This document shows, in pieces, positions 38,181-50,200 of a stretch of DNA of 64,000 nt; position 1 is the stretch's first letter, and each line of letters opens with the position of its first letter. Location of the stretch: assembly GCF_001522545.3 (NCBI RefSeq), contig NC_031769.1, positions 11,829,888-11,893,887 of the forward strand, in the 5' to 3' direction. The position numbers and the translations under genes are program-made. Under the pieces are notes generated by a model. That model saw nothing but the letters and a program-made list of their open reading frames with translations, had not been told where the DNA came from and did no database searches. The stretch is from Parus major. Lineage: Eukaryota > Chordata > Aves > Passeriformes > Paridae.

Positions 38181-38560
38181 ATTAGAAAGATTTTAAGCTG
38201 AGCACAGACCAAAGATGCAGCAGCAGGACAAGCACTGCTGGAGCAGGGAAGGGTGACTGTGTGCCCTGGAACAGTGTCTGATCTCCAGAATAGCCACATG
38301 AGGACACGTGGCCATCAGCAAGGGGTGGTGGTGGCACAACAGAGCAGGTGTTGCTCCTAGAAACAGTGATTACCTGTCCACATTTCACATGGAAGAGGCA
38401 GAAGTGCAGCTCCCCAAGGATGTCCCTGACTCTTTTTTCAGTCCAGGTCTGCCCTGTTTGTCGTCCATCCTTCTCTGTGAAACTGCTAGATCTAGGTAGG
38501 TCCCAGTCTGTGATCCTTGGTGTGATCCTTCATTGCTTAAAATTCTGAAAGTAGAAAGAG
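38181..38560. other. GC-richer patch with splice-like ends, unassigned
   Basis: A locally GC-rich stretch. Inside it TGACTCTTTTTTCAG (to 38441) and CTAG|GTAGGT (GT at 38496-38497) would bound a 54-nt segment (38442-38495). The segment is short, has no recognisable product and has no partner exon nearby. I do not call a gene. Confidence 0.3.
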
Positions 38561-41500
38561 CTTTAACTGCAATTAAGATCCTTGTGAAAGCAGAACCTTT
38601 CATGAAGTAAGGTGAGTTCTTGTCAGTATGAATTGCATGAATGCCTAGAGTGGCTCTTGATACCTCTGTGTCCCAATGACAGATATTGAGAACTAATTTC
38701 AAAAAACAGTTCAATATATAAAACCCATCAGTTCTGTAGCCTCTGATAATATCTTAGTACAGATCTTAAGGTTATTGTTTTATTTTGCAGCAAACATTCA
38801 GAGTCCTTGGGGATTTTGAGTGGCCATTCTATGGACAAGCAAACTCCAGAGAAAGAAAGTGTGTATTTCCATCACAATTCATAGCTGAATATATTTTGTC
38901 TTAATAAAGGATGAATGACATGAGGCCTTGTCTTACTGCTCTAAACTGAAGAAGTTTCTGAAGCCCTCTGAGAAGCTGATGAGCATTTCCAGTTCTTGTT
39001 CTCAATACTGGTTTGGAGAAAAGGAAAATCTGGCAAATAATATTTATGTCCTAAGATTAACTCCTACTTGTGTTTACAATCTGTGAACAAAACTCTTCAG
39101 GATATGTGAATTCCCAGAGGAAACTCATTTATATTGAAGGGTTGAAGCATCAGGGGATTATCTTTGAGAAGTGATGCCTCTCAGCATTTAATGAAAGTGA
39201 TGCAAATCAACCCAGCCCTTAATTCAGCACTGTGTGTAGAAATCTTAAATAAAGACCTTTTTCTCAATTTAAAGGGAATAAATAAAACTTTAAGCAGTGA
39301 AGCAACAACAGGAAATACACATTAAAGTCAGCTGGCACATTATTTACAAAAATAGCCTTGCAAATGTGTTGGTTAAGTCAGTGAGGTGGGGGGAACCTTT
39401 CTTCAGTTCTTTTATGCTAGCCATTGTCAATGTGCTCAGAAGGTGGTCCTTTATTTGGTAGGAAATATGTCAGAGTAAATGTGTACTTCTCTACTGATAA
39501 ATATTAGAAGATTTTTTTTAGAGAATATGCATCTTGTTTCAAGATATTTTTGAAGGAAAACTCCAGTTTCAGAAATCTTGGTGAGCATGCAGTACTTCAG
39601 CTAGCAAACCAACCCAAAACAGGCCTTTCAGATAAATTAAGAAATGAGTTTACTCAAAGGCTGGTGTTCTGAGTTTTAAAATGATAGTTCTTTTATTTTC
39701 ATTATTAGGTCAGTTCTGTTTGGTGTAGTTTATTTTGAGAAGAAGAATAGTAAAGGACTGAAGCAACCTAAGAAATTAATTTCTACTATCTTTCTAGTAT
39801 CTTGTAATAAATGGTCTTCTAGGATTTCACAGGTTCTAAGTCATAGGAGTATGAATATTTTGGTACAGCTAACATAAAATACAGCTTTCTGAAGAAATGT
39901 TTGAAAATCCAATCAAAGGGAAATGGGAGTCTGTCCAATAATTTTAGTGGGAAAATTCCTAATTATTCCAGGGAGATCAGGATTTGGCTGAAGCTGCCAA
40001 AGGATTGGAAGTAAGCTTAAAAAAAATAAATAAAAAATTACACTCTACAAGCATACTGTATAATGAATACCAGAACTTAAAGGGAGAACATTTCTTTTCC
40101 AAAGGGCCTCCTTGCCCATGGTTGTGTCATTAGATTTCTAATAGCTTCTCCTCCAAGCATTAGTGTCACAGTTGTTTACTGTCTGAGATCAAAACTCTGC
40201 ACTGAAACGATTTCAATGTCTATAAGAGATAAATTATGTTTGCCAAGAGTATAGAATAATAGCAGAAGTAAGGTGTTTAAGACATCTATTTAGAAAAAAA
40301 CCTGAAAACTTTGATATCGGATTTCTGAAATCACAGTTAAACTGTTACTTTCATAATCAACATGATGTCTGACTCAGTAGCTCAAAACAATGAAATCTTA
40401 CCTTTTTTAACATATAAAAAATTCCATTTAATGCCACTGGGAGAGCTGCACTTCTTCAAATTAACTAAAGAATGAATATGAATTTCTAATATTAGTTTTG
40501 TCTACAGGGAAGTTTATTTTCAAATAAATGTATTTTCATTTGCAGACTTCCAATGTACTCAGACAATAACCTCTACATTGATTTGTAAAATTACATACGT
40601 GCCTGTCATATTGACCTTATGTGTTACAAATCCATAGTAAATAATTAGCATGAATAGTTAATATAAGCCAAGGAAAAGGCAATTTCAAATTTAATTAAGG
40701 GTTTCTGTGCTGAAGAAATAGCCCTGTCTTAGCTTACTGTAAACTTTTTTGTTTTGTTCAACTCTGAAACATCATTCAGCCTTTGTTCAGTTAGAGATTT
40801 AGTTTTAACCCTTGTAAAATATTACTTGTTTGATTGCTTCATTATTTTTTGGTCTACAAAAAATTGACTGAATCACTGCAAGTACTTATCTAGTACTGAT
40901 GCCTTTTACATTTGTTAAAACATTCTCCCTCCTATTTTTGGTCCTTCTGCTATCTGGGTGCAGACACATCCTAAGAATTTGTTGTTGTTGTTGTTTCTTA
41001 GAGATATGTTAACATATATATTTTTTCTTCTATTTTTTTCCCTAATCATTCTTTCAGAAGTACACCAATACCCTCAAATAGATATAGTTCTCAAGGACTG
41101 TAAAAGTATAATTTCAAGGGCTGTTTGTCTCAACTAAATGTGTAGGAATTAATTCACCAATGCCTTTTTTTAGCATTAGTCTGGAACTGTAAAAGGGAGT
41201 AAAATTATAGTTAACAAAAATAGATGGAAAATATCCTTGTGACTAATCCTCTCTGATTTTTACTTTCACATTTTTCTGACGCTTTGATAGAAATCAACAG
41301 GTTATTCCACTGAGTTCTGTGGGAATTGGTCTAACCCATCAACAAATTCCTCTGACTTTGGCATACAAAAAAGAAGATTCAGTCCTCTTAGGGAAATTGT
41401 TACTGCAGAATGAAAAAAAAATAAACTCAAAAAACCAACAAAATTCCAATTTATTCTCTAAGGCTCAGGACTTGGCTTAGGCCATTGCTAAGAGCTCCGT

Positions 41501-43879
41501 ACTAAGAAGTTCAGTATGAACATGAATACAGATGATAAAACACACACCACTTCAAAGCTTTTACCTGTCTTCTTGTCTGCACACAGCTAAAACCAGAACC
41601 CTGCCCCTGCTCTAACCACAACTGATAATTTCCTACTACAGTTGTCATTGTCATGCCTCTGACATCTACCATAGAACTGTGTGCAGTGCTGCTTCTTCAG
41701 CTGCACAAATACTGAACAAATGAAATTGCAACACAAAAGACAAAGACTGACTATCTGGGGCTCTGTTTCAAAGTTGTTAATCACTGATTTTTCTAGTTCT
41801 ATAATATTTTGTGCTTTGGTTTTCTCATTTTTGTCCCTAGACACCTTCTCTTGCAGTTACCTGAAGTCATTTGTCCTACTTTCCTATATGATTCCTTCAA
41901 TATTTGTGATCACTAGAAGTCTGACAATGTAGAAAAGTTAGCAATGTGAAATATTTTTTATCTTTCCTCAACATCAGAATGGTGGGTGTTAGTATACTCT
42001 TAAAATAATCTCCTTCAGGAGCTGCCAGAATTATACTAATGCTGAAACTCCACAAAAATATGAAATTAAGTTAAATCTAAGTTCAGATGAGATTTTGATT
42101 GTGATAGTGTGTACCCTATGGAAGGATGAAATATAACAAAAAATAAGAAGGGATATAATAAAACTCCAGAGCATCAAGGATTCATTTCAGTAAGGCTGCT
42201 TCCAGGCAAACTTCTTCACCATGAGTGGCTTCTATATATATTTAATAAATATTTCATTCCTACTGTTAAGTCTGTACAATCCATCCCTCGTTAATGAAAC
42301 AGTTGTTTTTGAAAGCTCATCTATTTATATCCACCTGCTTCACATGCACGAGTAGACTGCTTGATACAGAGATGAGACATAAATACAGATGTACATTAAT
42401 CTCATTTTGACTGCAGTTACATTTGGTATTACTAGAGTAAATCTAAAGATACATTAGTATAAAACCAGTGGATTTGAAATCAGTCAAGGTAAATCAGACA
42501 TGAATTGACAGATTGATTGATCAGACATAAAAAATCAGACATGCAGTTATGTTGCTGATGTGTTTGTTCATCATACTGAATTCTCTCACAAAGACAATAA
42601 GGAATACAACATGTGAGCTGTTAGAGAACAGTCAATAGAAATGTTTAGTATACTTTACTAAAAATACCTTTTGCATAAGGTTTCGATACTGCTGCAAGGT
42701 TTTGAAATCTGTGGCTTTTGAAGGAGCTCAGGTGGCTAAGGATGCTGTCATTTTTTTTAAGCTGTTTCTCTATGTATAACTTTAGACATAAAATATTATG
42801 ATATGCAAGATATTATCTACTCCCTTGTCTTTCTTATATTACATGATCAAAGACACTATGAAACCAATAATGAGAGTACCAAGAGCTCTGCTTTATTTAA
42901 CTTAAGAGGAGAAAAAGCCTTTAAAACTGTGTCTGGTTTCAAAGTCTGTGGAAGGTGAAGTTCAATGTTTATAACTGTCTTGGTTCACAAGAATAAAGAA
43001 TTCTCCTCACTTGGCATGGAACTATTATCTAGACCTCAACACTCGAACACAGAAGCAAAGGGTTAAGTCTCCATTCAGAAATCCATTTCTAGAACCTATG
43101 CATGACATATTGTCAAGTTTTTAAAAAAGTGATATAAATCTACCCATCTGTCTAAATTTTTAAGCTCTATGGTGATAGACATTTCCCAGACATTTGCAAT
43201 TCTTTGGACTGTGTTAAGTAGAAAATCAGATTGTAGTGGTGTTTCTTAACCTTAACATTTATTAATGTAGCTTAAAAATTAGAGATAATAACAGTAAAGA
43301 TTATGGTCAGAACTTTTCCATGAAATGGAATTGGAATACAGCACTGTGGGGGGGAAAAAAAAAAAAAAAGAAACAGAAATGCAAATTAAATTCACTGAAG
43401 CTCTGCAGAGCAGCACAATTGATCCCAGGTGTAAGTCACTGAGTGAATGCAAAGGGCCAAAAATGAGCTCTGTACACCACTGTTACCTTTGGGAGGAAAA
43501 TTATGTTTAAGTAGAAAAAGAAAAGTAATTAACTGAATGGAAGTAAGCAAAGTAAAGTACAATAGGACCTAGAACATGAAAGGGATAATTCCCTCCTTGC
43601 CATTTCAGGAACCCATTTGGGTCACCCATCTGGAAGACAGTGAGACACTGAGTATCAGACTGTTGTATTTAAAGTGAGCTTTACCCCAGACAACTCATAG
43701 ATAAAAGTATGAAGGAAAGATATAAAAAAATATTAAACAAACCCCAAAGTATCTTCCTTACAGTTAAGTCTAGTTTTTTTCTTTCAATTCAGCAAAAACC
43801 TCTTGCATGTGTGAAGGTTGCCTCTCTTTAGCCCGTTGTGAACTCTGATTGCTAGGAAGATGAGGATCTGAGCAGGCTT
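38561..43879. other. AT-rich single-copy DNA with minor simple repeats
   Basis: A short GTT run lies at 40978-40996, an A-rich tract with C interruptions at 41411-41447, and a G7A15 homopurine run at 43348-43369. No gene, RNA gene or repeat family is recognised. Confidence 0.55.
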
Positions 43880-44350
43880 AGGTGAATGAAGGATCATTCT
43901 AGCTTCTTTCTCAAGGAGTGGACTACTTCCCCAAGAAAAGCAGCAGGAACATCTGCTTCAGCCACATTTAGGCAGCATAGCATTTTTCATGACAGAAATG
44001 TGTCTCCATGGAAGATTTTGACTCTGGGAAGAAGAGGGATATCTGAACCCAAACTTTCCAGAGTATCAGGTGGATGGGGAGTTCAGATAGGTTTCTACTC
44101 CAAATGTGCCTTTCCCTAACCAGCATTCAGAGTGGTGTTTGGGGCTTGTGTGACACTTTCCAGAAGTGGCTGACTTTGTCTTGGGGCTGTGGCTGGGGTG
44201 CAAAGTTTAGCTGTGTTTTGTGGAGAGGTCTGACCCCCTCTGTTTGCTTAGCTCCCTCTGTGCTCCATCTCAGTTGACCAACTGAGATGGAGATGCTGCC
44301 AAAGGGTGGGTGGCTCATCCTTCCTCAGGCAGGAACATCTGGGACTGGTG
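43880..44350. other. GC-richer patch containing a perfect inverted repeat
   Basis: Composition rises sharply relative to the flanks. Open frames appear on both strands in part because of the palindrome within it. I do not recognise a product. Confidence 0.4.
44263..44292. repeat. Perfect inverted repeat, 14-bp arms, 2-base loop
   Basis: CTCCATCTCAGTTG (44263-44276), then AC, then CAACTGAGATGGAG (44279-44292). The arms are exactly complementary with no mismatch. The hairpin is too short and its loop too small for a microRNA precursor. It could be a cruciform, a dimeric protein site or the product of a template-switch mutation. Confidence 0.9.
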
Positions 44351-46864
44351 GGGAAATCTCATTGGGTTTGATTACTTCTGGTTGAAGAGGAACCTTGCAT
44401 ATTCAACTATGTATCTAACTTTCAGATGACTTAAATTATTTGAAATATCTGACTTAAATTCTGTGAAAAATCGTTCAGCCCAAACTTGCATATTCTAACA
44501 AGAGCTATTCATTGATTTTTTGTAATATCTGAGTTGAACTTTCCCCAGTATTCATGCTGAACCTCATTTTATCTGTTCTTAACCCCACACCACCTGTTAT
44601 ATGTCCTTACTGGCATCTGCCTGAGTTGCCCACTTACCACTTGGACAAAAAGACTTAAAAATTTATATTCTTACTAGATTTGTATTCACCAAGTACTTTT
44701 TTTTAATTTTTTTTTTTTATTTTTTTTTTACTGGCAGAATTATCTAGCCTACTTGAATGCCAGACTTCTTAGCATGTGAATGTACAGGATTTAATAAATT
44801 CAAATTTCCTCTAGCATCCTTTGACAATATGTTCAAATCCCTGAGGATTTTGGTTGCGTACCCCAAGTTCCAATCCTACACATGTTCTCAATACAAGTGG
44901 CTGTAAAAGGAACTCCAGCAAGCAGACTTACCTTTCACCTTCAGCACTTTCCTGTTTTCAGACTACACATATTTCAGACTTTATTCAAATGAGAAGAAAC
45001 AGACAAACTTTGTTTCTTAAGATGTGTTTTCTACTCATGTGTTGTGCAAGGGATGCCATACAGGAAAAAAGTACATGGTTTATGCTTTCTGTGAACACTT
45101 CAGAAAGCAGAAACATCATTTCATATTTATAAAGCCAAAAGAAAAAATATTTTGGAATGTCAGAGTCTGAATGTGTTTCTTTGCATTTAAGTGCAGAAGC
45201 AATTATGTTAGGGGCTTCAGGTTAGTTAAACAGGGTTTTTTTTCCTTGTTTATTTGTGTGTATGAGTAAGAAAGGAGTTACTATATATGGGATTTTTTGG
45301 TTAATTTTGATACAAAACAAAGTATGTAAAAGTCAAAAGTCTTATTTATTTTCTTGCCCATTGGATCAGGGCCATAGACTCAAAAAAACAATGTGGTCAA
45401 GATCCAAGAATTTATTTAGAAGAATACAGCTGCCTTTGATGTCTAAATAGTTTAAACTCAAACTTCTGGAAGGGTTTGAGACACTAAAATTAAAGTTTTG
45501 TTTCTACAAAGTTTTATTGATCTCTGAATTCCTTGACACTATCATCACTTCTCACTGATACTTTTCAGATATAGTCTGAGTACAAGAAATTATTTTGTTT
45601 TATAAACATTTAAAATGGAGATGAGATTATCAGTCTCCATCTTAAAAAAATTAAAAACTTTAACAGAAAAGCATGGATATACTGATACTGCAATAAATTT
45701 ATAACTTGGACTAATTAGCACCTGGGATACTAACAAGGGAGTTCAGATGCTTTCCTATTGTAGTTCTTGGATTTCAGTCTTCATTTCAAATGGGCACCAT
45801 ACACTTCCTATTTAGACACTTCCTGTGAAAGTCATGTTGAAGACGTTGGCAATAATCTGAGTGACATGAGGCACATCAACCTCTCCTTCCTGGAAAGCAG
45901 CTTCTGATTCCAGCAACAGGGTTTCCAGAAACATTTGGATCCCTCTGGAATCTGCTGTAAATAATTTGCAGTTGTTAGAGGAATTATCCCTTCCTTGTGC
46001 ATTGTGTCGTTCTGTTGTGCAATATGGTATTATCTGGTGAAACTGGTCCCAAATGTAAAACCTTGACAGAAATAAAAAAAGTATTGTAGTAATGCAAAAG
46101 ACAGTTCCTTCTACCATTGCCTGAGGACACCATCATTTCTTCTTACATTTTGGCCATAGGTCATGATCTAATACCAGAAATAGCGCAGAACCACATTTCA
46201 TAAATGATTGACTCAACTGGACTGCTGATTCTCAAGGAAAAATTATAAAGAAAGTTGAGTTAGCAATTGGACACCGGTATGAAAAATATTTAGAAAGCAA
46301 AATCACTTCTGAGGCAGTCAGAAGAACTTTAATGCATAAAAGTAACACTGAATCTTAACTACTGGTATCCAAATAGATAATGGCTAGCTTGCATAGCTGG
46401 ATGTCTTCCTGAGAAGGAGAAATCTTTTTCATGTAATTAAAACTATGGAACTATGGAACACTTATAGCATTAGCAAGTATCAGCTGAGGCCCCCTGAAAC
46501 AACTTTTAATTAAAACACAAAGTTTAATGATAAAATCTATGTTCTTTTTCAACATTTTAATTACATTAGGAGGTAATGCCATTTGGTGATACACTGAAGT
46601 GCAGAAGAAATGGATGTTCAGACCCTTATGGGACCGGTTCACAGTAGTCAATTCCAATGCTTCAATAACTGCTACTTACACTGCTCACCTGTGTTTGCAT
46701 CAGAGAAATTCTTACAGCCCAGGGACCAGATCCCTTTCAGATAGAAACTAAACCAGATGACACTATCCAGAGGGTCTTCTAACTATCCCCAGATTCTAAT
46801 GAGCACATAGCTCATGGAAACAAACCAGAGCTATTCTGAACTGCACCCCCAAAATGCAGATATC
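44351..46864. other. AT-rich single-copy DNA, T-rich tract, no gene seen
   Basis: A T-rich run occupies 44697-44730. A 101-codon minus frame at 45812-46117 starts with a hydrophobic stretch but has no recognisable domain or splice context and fits chance expectation. Confidence 0.5.
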
Positions 46865-47190
46865 TGGATAAGGGGAATTTAGCAAAGTATCTGAAGGGAG
46901 TGTGTCAAGAGGATGAAGCCAGGATATTCTCAGTTTTGCCAAGCAATAGGACATAAGACAACAGATAGAAAATGATGCACAGGAATTTTCACCTGCATGA
47001 GGAAAAACTTCCTTACTGCACAGGCAACCACACATTGGCACAGAGAGGGTGTGGAGTCTCCCTCACTGAGGATATTCCACAGCCCTCTGGATGCAATCCT
47101 GTGCCATGTGCTGTAAGATGTCCCTGCCTGAGCAAAGTGGTTGGGCCAGGTGTCCACTGTGGTCCCCTTCAACCTTACCCATTCTGAATG
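46865..47190 (+). mobile_element. CR1 LINE 3' fragment
   Basis: 5'-truncated, strongly diverged CR1. Recognisable order: TATCTGAAGGGAG (about 46890), a CATGAGGAAAAACTTCC block (about 46996) matching the CR1 'atgaggaagaacttc' region, GGTGTGGAGTCTCC (about 47048), the tail of the frame, then TCCCCTTCAACC and a final ATTCTGAATG at 47181-47190, the decayed CR1 terminal octamer. No intact coding frame remains. An inverted repeat starts directly at its end. Confidence 0.9.
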
Positions 47191-47216
47191 AAATTCATTC
47201 ATTTTAGAATGAATTT
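47191..47216. repeat. Inverted repeat at the CR1 3' boundary
   Basis: AAATTCATTC (47191-47200) and GAATGAATTT (47207-47216) are perfect 10-bp arms around ATTTTA, starting immediately after the CR1 terminal repeat. The arms echo the ATTC-rich CR1 terminus, so they may derive from it. Confidence 0.8.
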
Positions 47217-50200
47217 TTTATTCTCTAGATTTGTGCTGGGTATGTGCACTATGTGCTGCTGTATACATGCCACCGCTATGTGTCTATGGACTGCACATAA
47301 AAGCTGATTTCTAATTAGATATAAAATACTAAAGGGAATAGTTTTCTAATTTAAGATTCACATTGAAGTACATTAAACTAATTGTATGTCATATTTTGAG
47401 GGTACTTTGCAGAGATTTTTCCCCATCTCAGAAAGGCCCTTGCTGGGAAGCCAGTTTATGTTGTCTGATGTATTTCATTACAGAGAGATACTATTCTGAG
47501 CCTGACATCTATTGTGGCAAATATTCCATACCCCTTATGTTATTGATTTACTTAAAAATATGTTTGGATTGCAAGGGGGAGTTAAATATTGCTGCTGCAG
47601 TACTGATATGTACCAATTTCAAATCGCTGTCTTTACCAGAGAAACCACAAAGCAGAGGAGAAACCTTGCCTTTGTCACCTTTTAAGTAGGGCCAATTACA
47701 CTGGTGCAACACAGCCTTTTGTAATACTGCTCATAAATACAATTTCAAACAAAAACAAAACACAAAACATTGACCTGTGTTGATTGATAATTTGTTTATA
47801 TCTTTTTCTGGACCAATTTACTAGAAGCCCTGATATATTATTAAAATAAAATATTAGATTTATTTTCATGTAGTTTTATTCTCTTTGAAATGCAAAACCT
47901 TTTAAATAATGTATTATGTGCTTAGGCCCTCTTTGTGCAGTAAGACTTGTGAAAATGACACCTTTGGAGCATACACAGGTGCAAATGTATTTCACAGCCA
48001 CCCTTAAAATAAATATAACTCAGACTTCTTCTGAAGAAACCCTTTAATTATGCATTACTTTTTATCTCATTATTTGTTTAAACATTCACAGTTTTTTTCA
48101 GAACTGACATTGAACCAGTAGTTTGTGTTTCTGTGTCCTGAAGGCATTGGTAATTCCAAAACACTTGGGAGATTTATGAACTGTAGCAGACAAGTTTTCT
48201 GAGTATCCCTAGAAGATCACACCAATTTATTAGCATGCCATTGTGACTTTTTAAAAATTAAAGGCAAAATAATGAGTTTTCTCATCCATCTTCTAAGACA
48301 GAAATTGCATTTTCCTCATCTCTCATAATACTTTTTTATGTCATATTCCTTTTATTGATCTTGGACTAGAATTGCATAGGAGGTTTCTTAGAAGGATTTA
48401 TGAAATATTCAAATAGGATATCATAATCTGTTATAAAAATCCATTCCCTTGGTTTCTTTGATTTACTGTTTTTATGTCCACATGCTGCTGCTGTTGGGCC
48501 CTATCCTCAGCTGCTAAAAACCAGTCAAACAACCAAAGAGATGCAATAGAGAGGAAAAATAGTATTATTTTATGTGCTGGTGACCCAATCTCATTTTCTG
48601 GCATTCTGAGAATTTTCTCTTGTGCATGCCTAGCAGAGAAGAGACATCTTCTCCACTAGGATCATTTATACAAGTACTGACACTTTGTCCCCTGTGAACT
48701 ATTCACAGAAAACCAAAATAATTGAGTATTCTGATAACACTTTTAGACTATTTGGGGGGAAATTTCCTTCTGTGATCACATCATGGATAACATCTTGGCC
48801 ATAACCAGGCTGAAATTGCATTTCAATTATTTGGGTCAAACATGTTTGATTTCTGAATGAAGGGGCAGATAAGACAGATATAATATCAAGACTGATTTCT
48901 GTGAAATTAACTATTTCAGTATTATCTGTTATAATTGATTAAGAAATGAACAGGTTGAATCATGGCACTCTGAAGACAAAACAAGAATTTTTCCACTTAA
49001 GAAATATATCATTCTCAGATTAAAACTGTTAAGAGTCACAGGTGCTAGAGTTTTCTAGATTTCCCTGGAAGTTTGTGATCTTCTCCTCCTTGTCTTTGAC
49101 GCCCATTTTTGTCATTGTCAGGCATACACTTACACTGACCATCTGTTTTTATCATCAGCTATGAGTGGACTTTGCAATATGACCCTCAGTGAAATCACAG
49201 TGAAGTGATTCCTTAAGAAGTCATTTAATGAATTTATTGGAAAAGTGATAATAGGAAATGCTTTTGAAATGTATTAAATAATTATCAAGAAAATGCAAGA
49301 AATTAGTACATGGTGCATTGCTTTTTATAGTAAAATTTGCAGCCTTCTTTCCAGAAAAAAAATTATTTGTGAACTTCTGTTTTCATTTAAAAAAGCTAAC
49401 TTCCTTTTTTCCTCCATTGTAAGCTTTTTCTGAAGGTAATAAAATAAAGAAAATAAAATTAAACAAATCAAATAAATAAATTACAAAATATAAAAAATTA
49501 TCTTATGAAATACTGGTGAATTTGCGATGTCTTTCTTGATTTTCTCAATTCTTGTGCTCAACCAGGTTGTACTTTGTTTTTTTGGCCATAAAGTAAAATC
49601 ATTTTAATTTTCATGCAGCTTCAGGAGGACTAAAGCAAGATTATCTGAGTGAATTCAGCACAAGAAATAGAATACCCACACAAAAATTAGTCCATACTGT
49701 TATCCCTGCTAATGCAACTGGTCAACATTTCAGACCTTTTGGACTTTTGGAAGGCAGCTATTCTGGACCTGACACAGTGGCATAAGTAGTTTATTCTGGA
49801 TATCTGCCACACAATATCTTTTGAGTATCTTGTGACACCCTTAATAGAGATCAGTGTATTCATGTTATTGTTTTTGACAGTCTTTATTTTTTAAAATTAC
49901 TTCAGTGGTGTTCCAGCTCATCCTAAGCATGCTGGTTTCCCTGTTTTTTGTCAGCTTGCCATGTCAAAATATCTATCAGAACCATCACAACTCAGACAGA
50001 AAGACATTGCAAATGTTAAAATCCACAGCTGCTACCTATGCATGTTTGTTTTCCAGCAGCACAAAAAACAACCTCAGAAGTTCTGTCAGGGTAGAATTAG
50101 GTACCAGAAGGGAGAAGTTGCAGGTACCATCATCCAATACTTCTGCTCCCAAATATGATCAGTGTCTTCAAAAGACAGATCTCTGCTTAGTTTTCAAACA

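Noticed and set aside
38442..38495. A 54-nt segment between an acceptor-like and a donor-like site
   Set aside because: Too short and isolated, with no recognisable product or partner exon.
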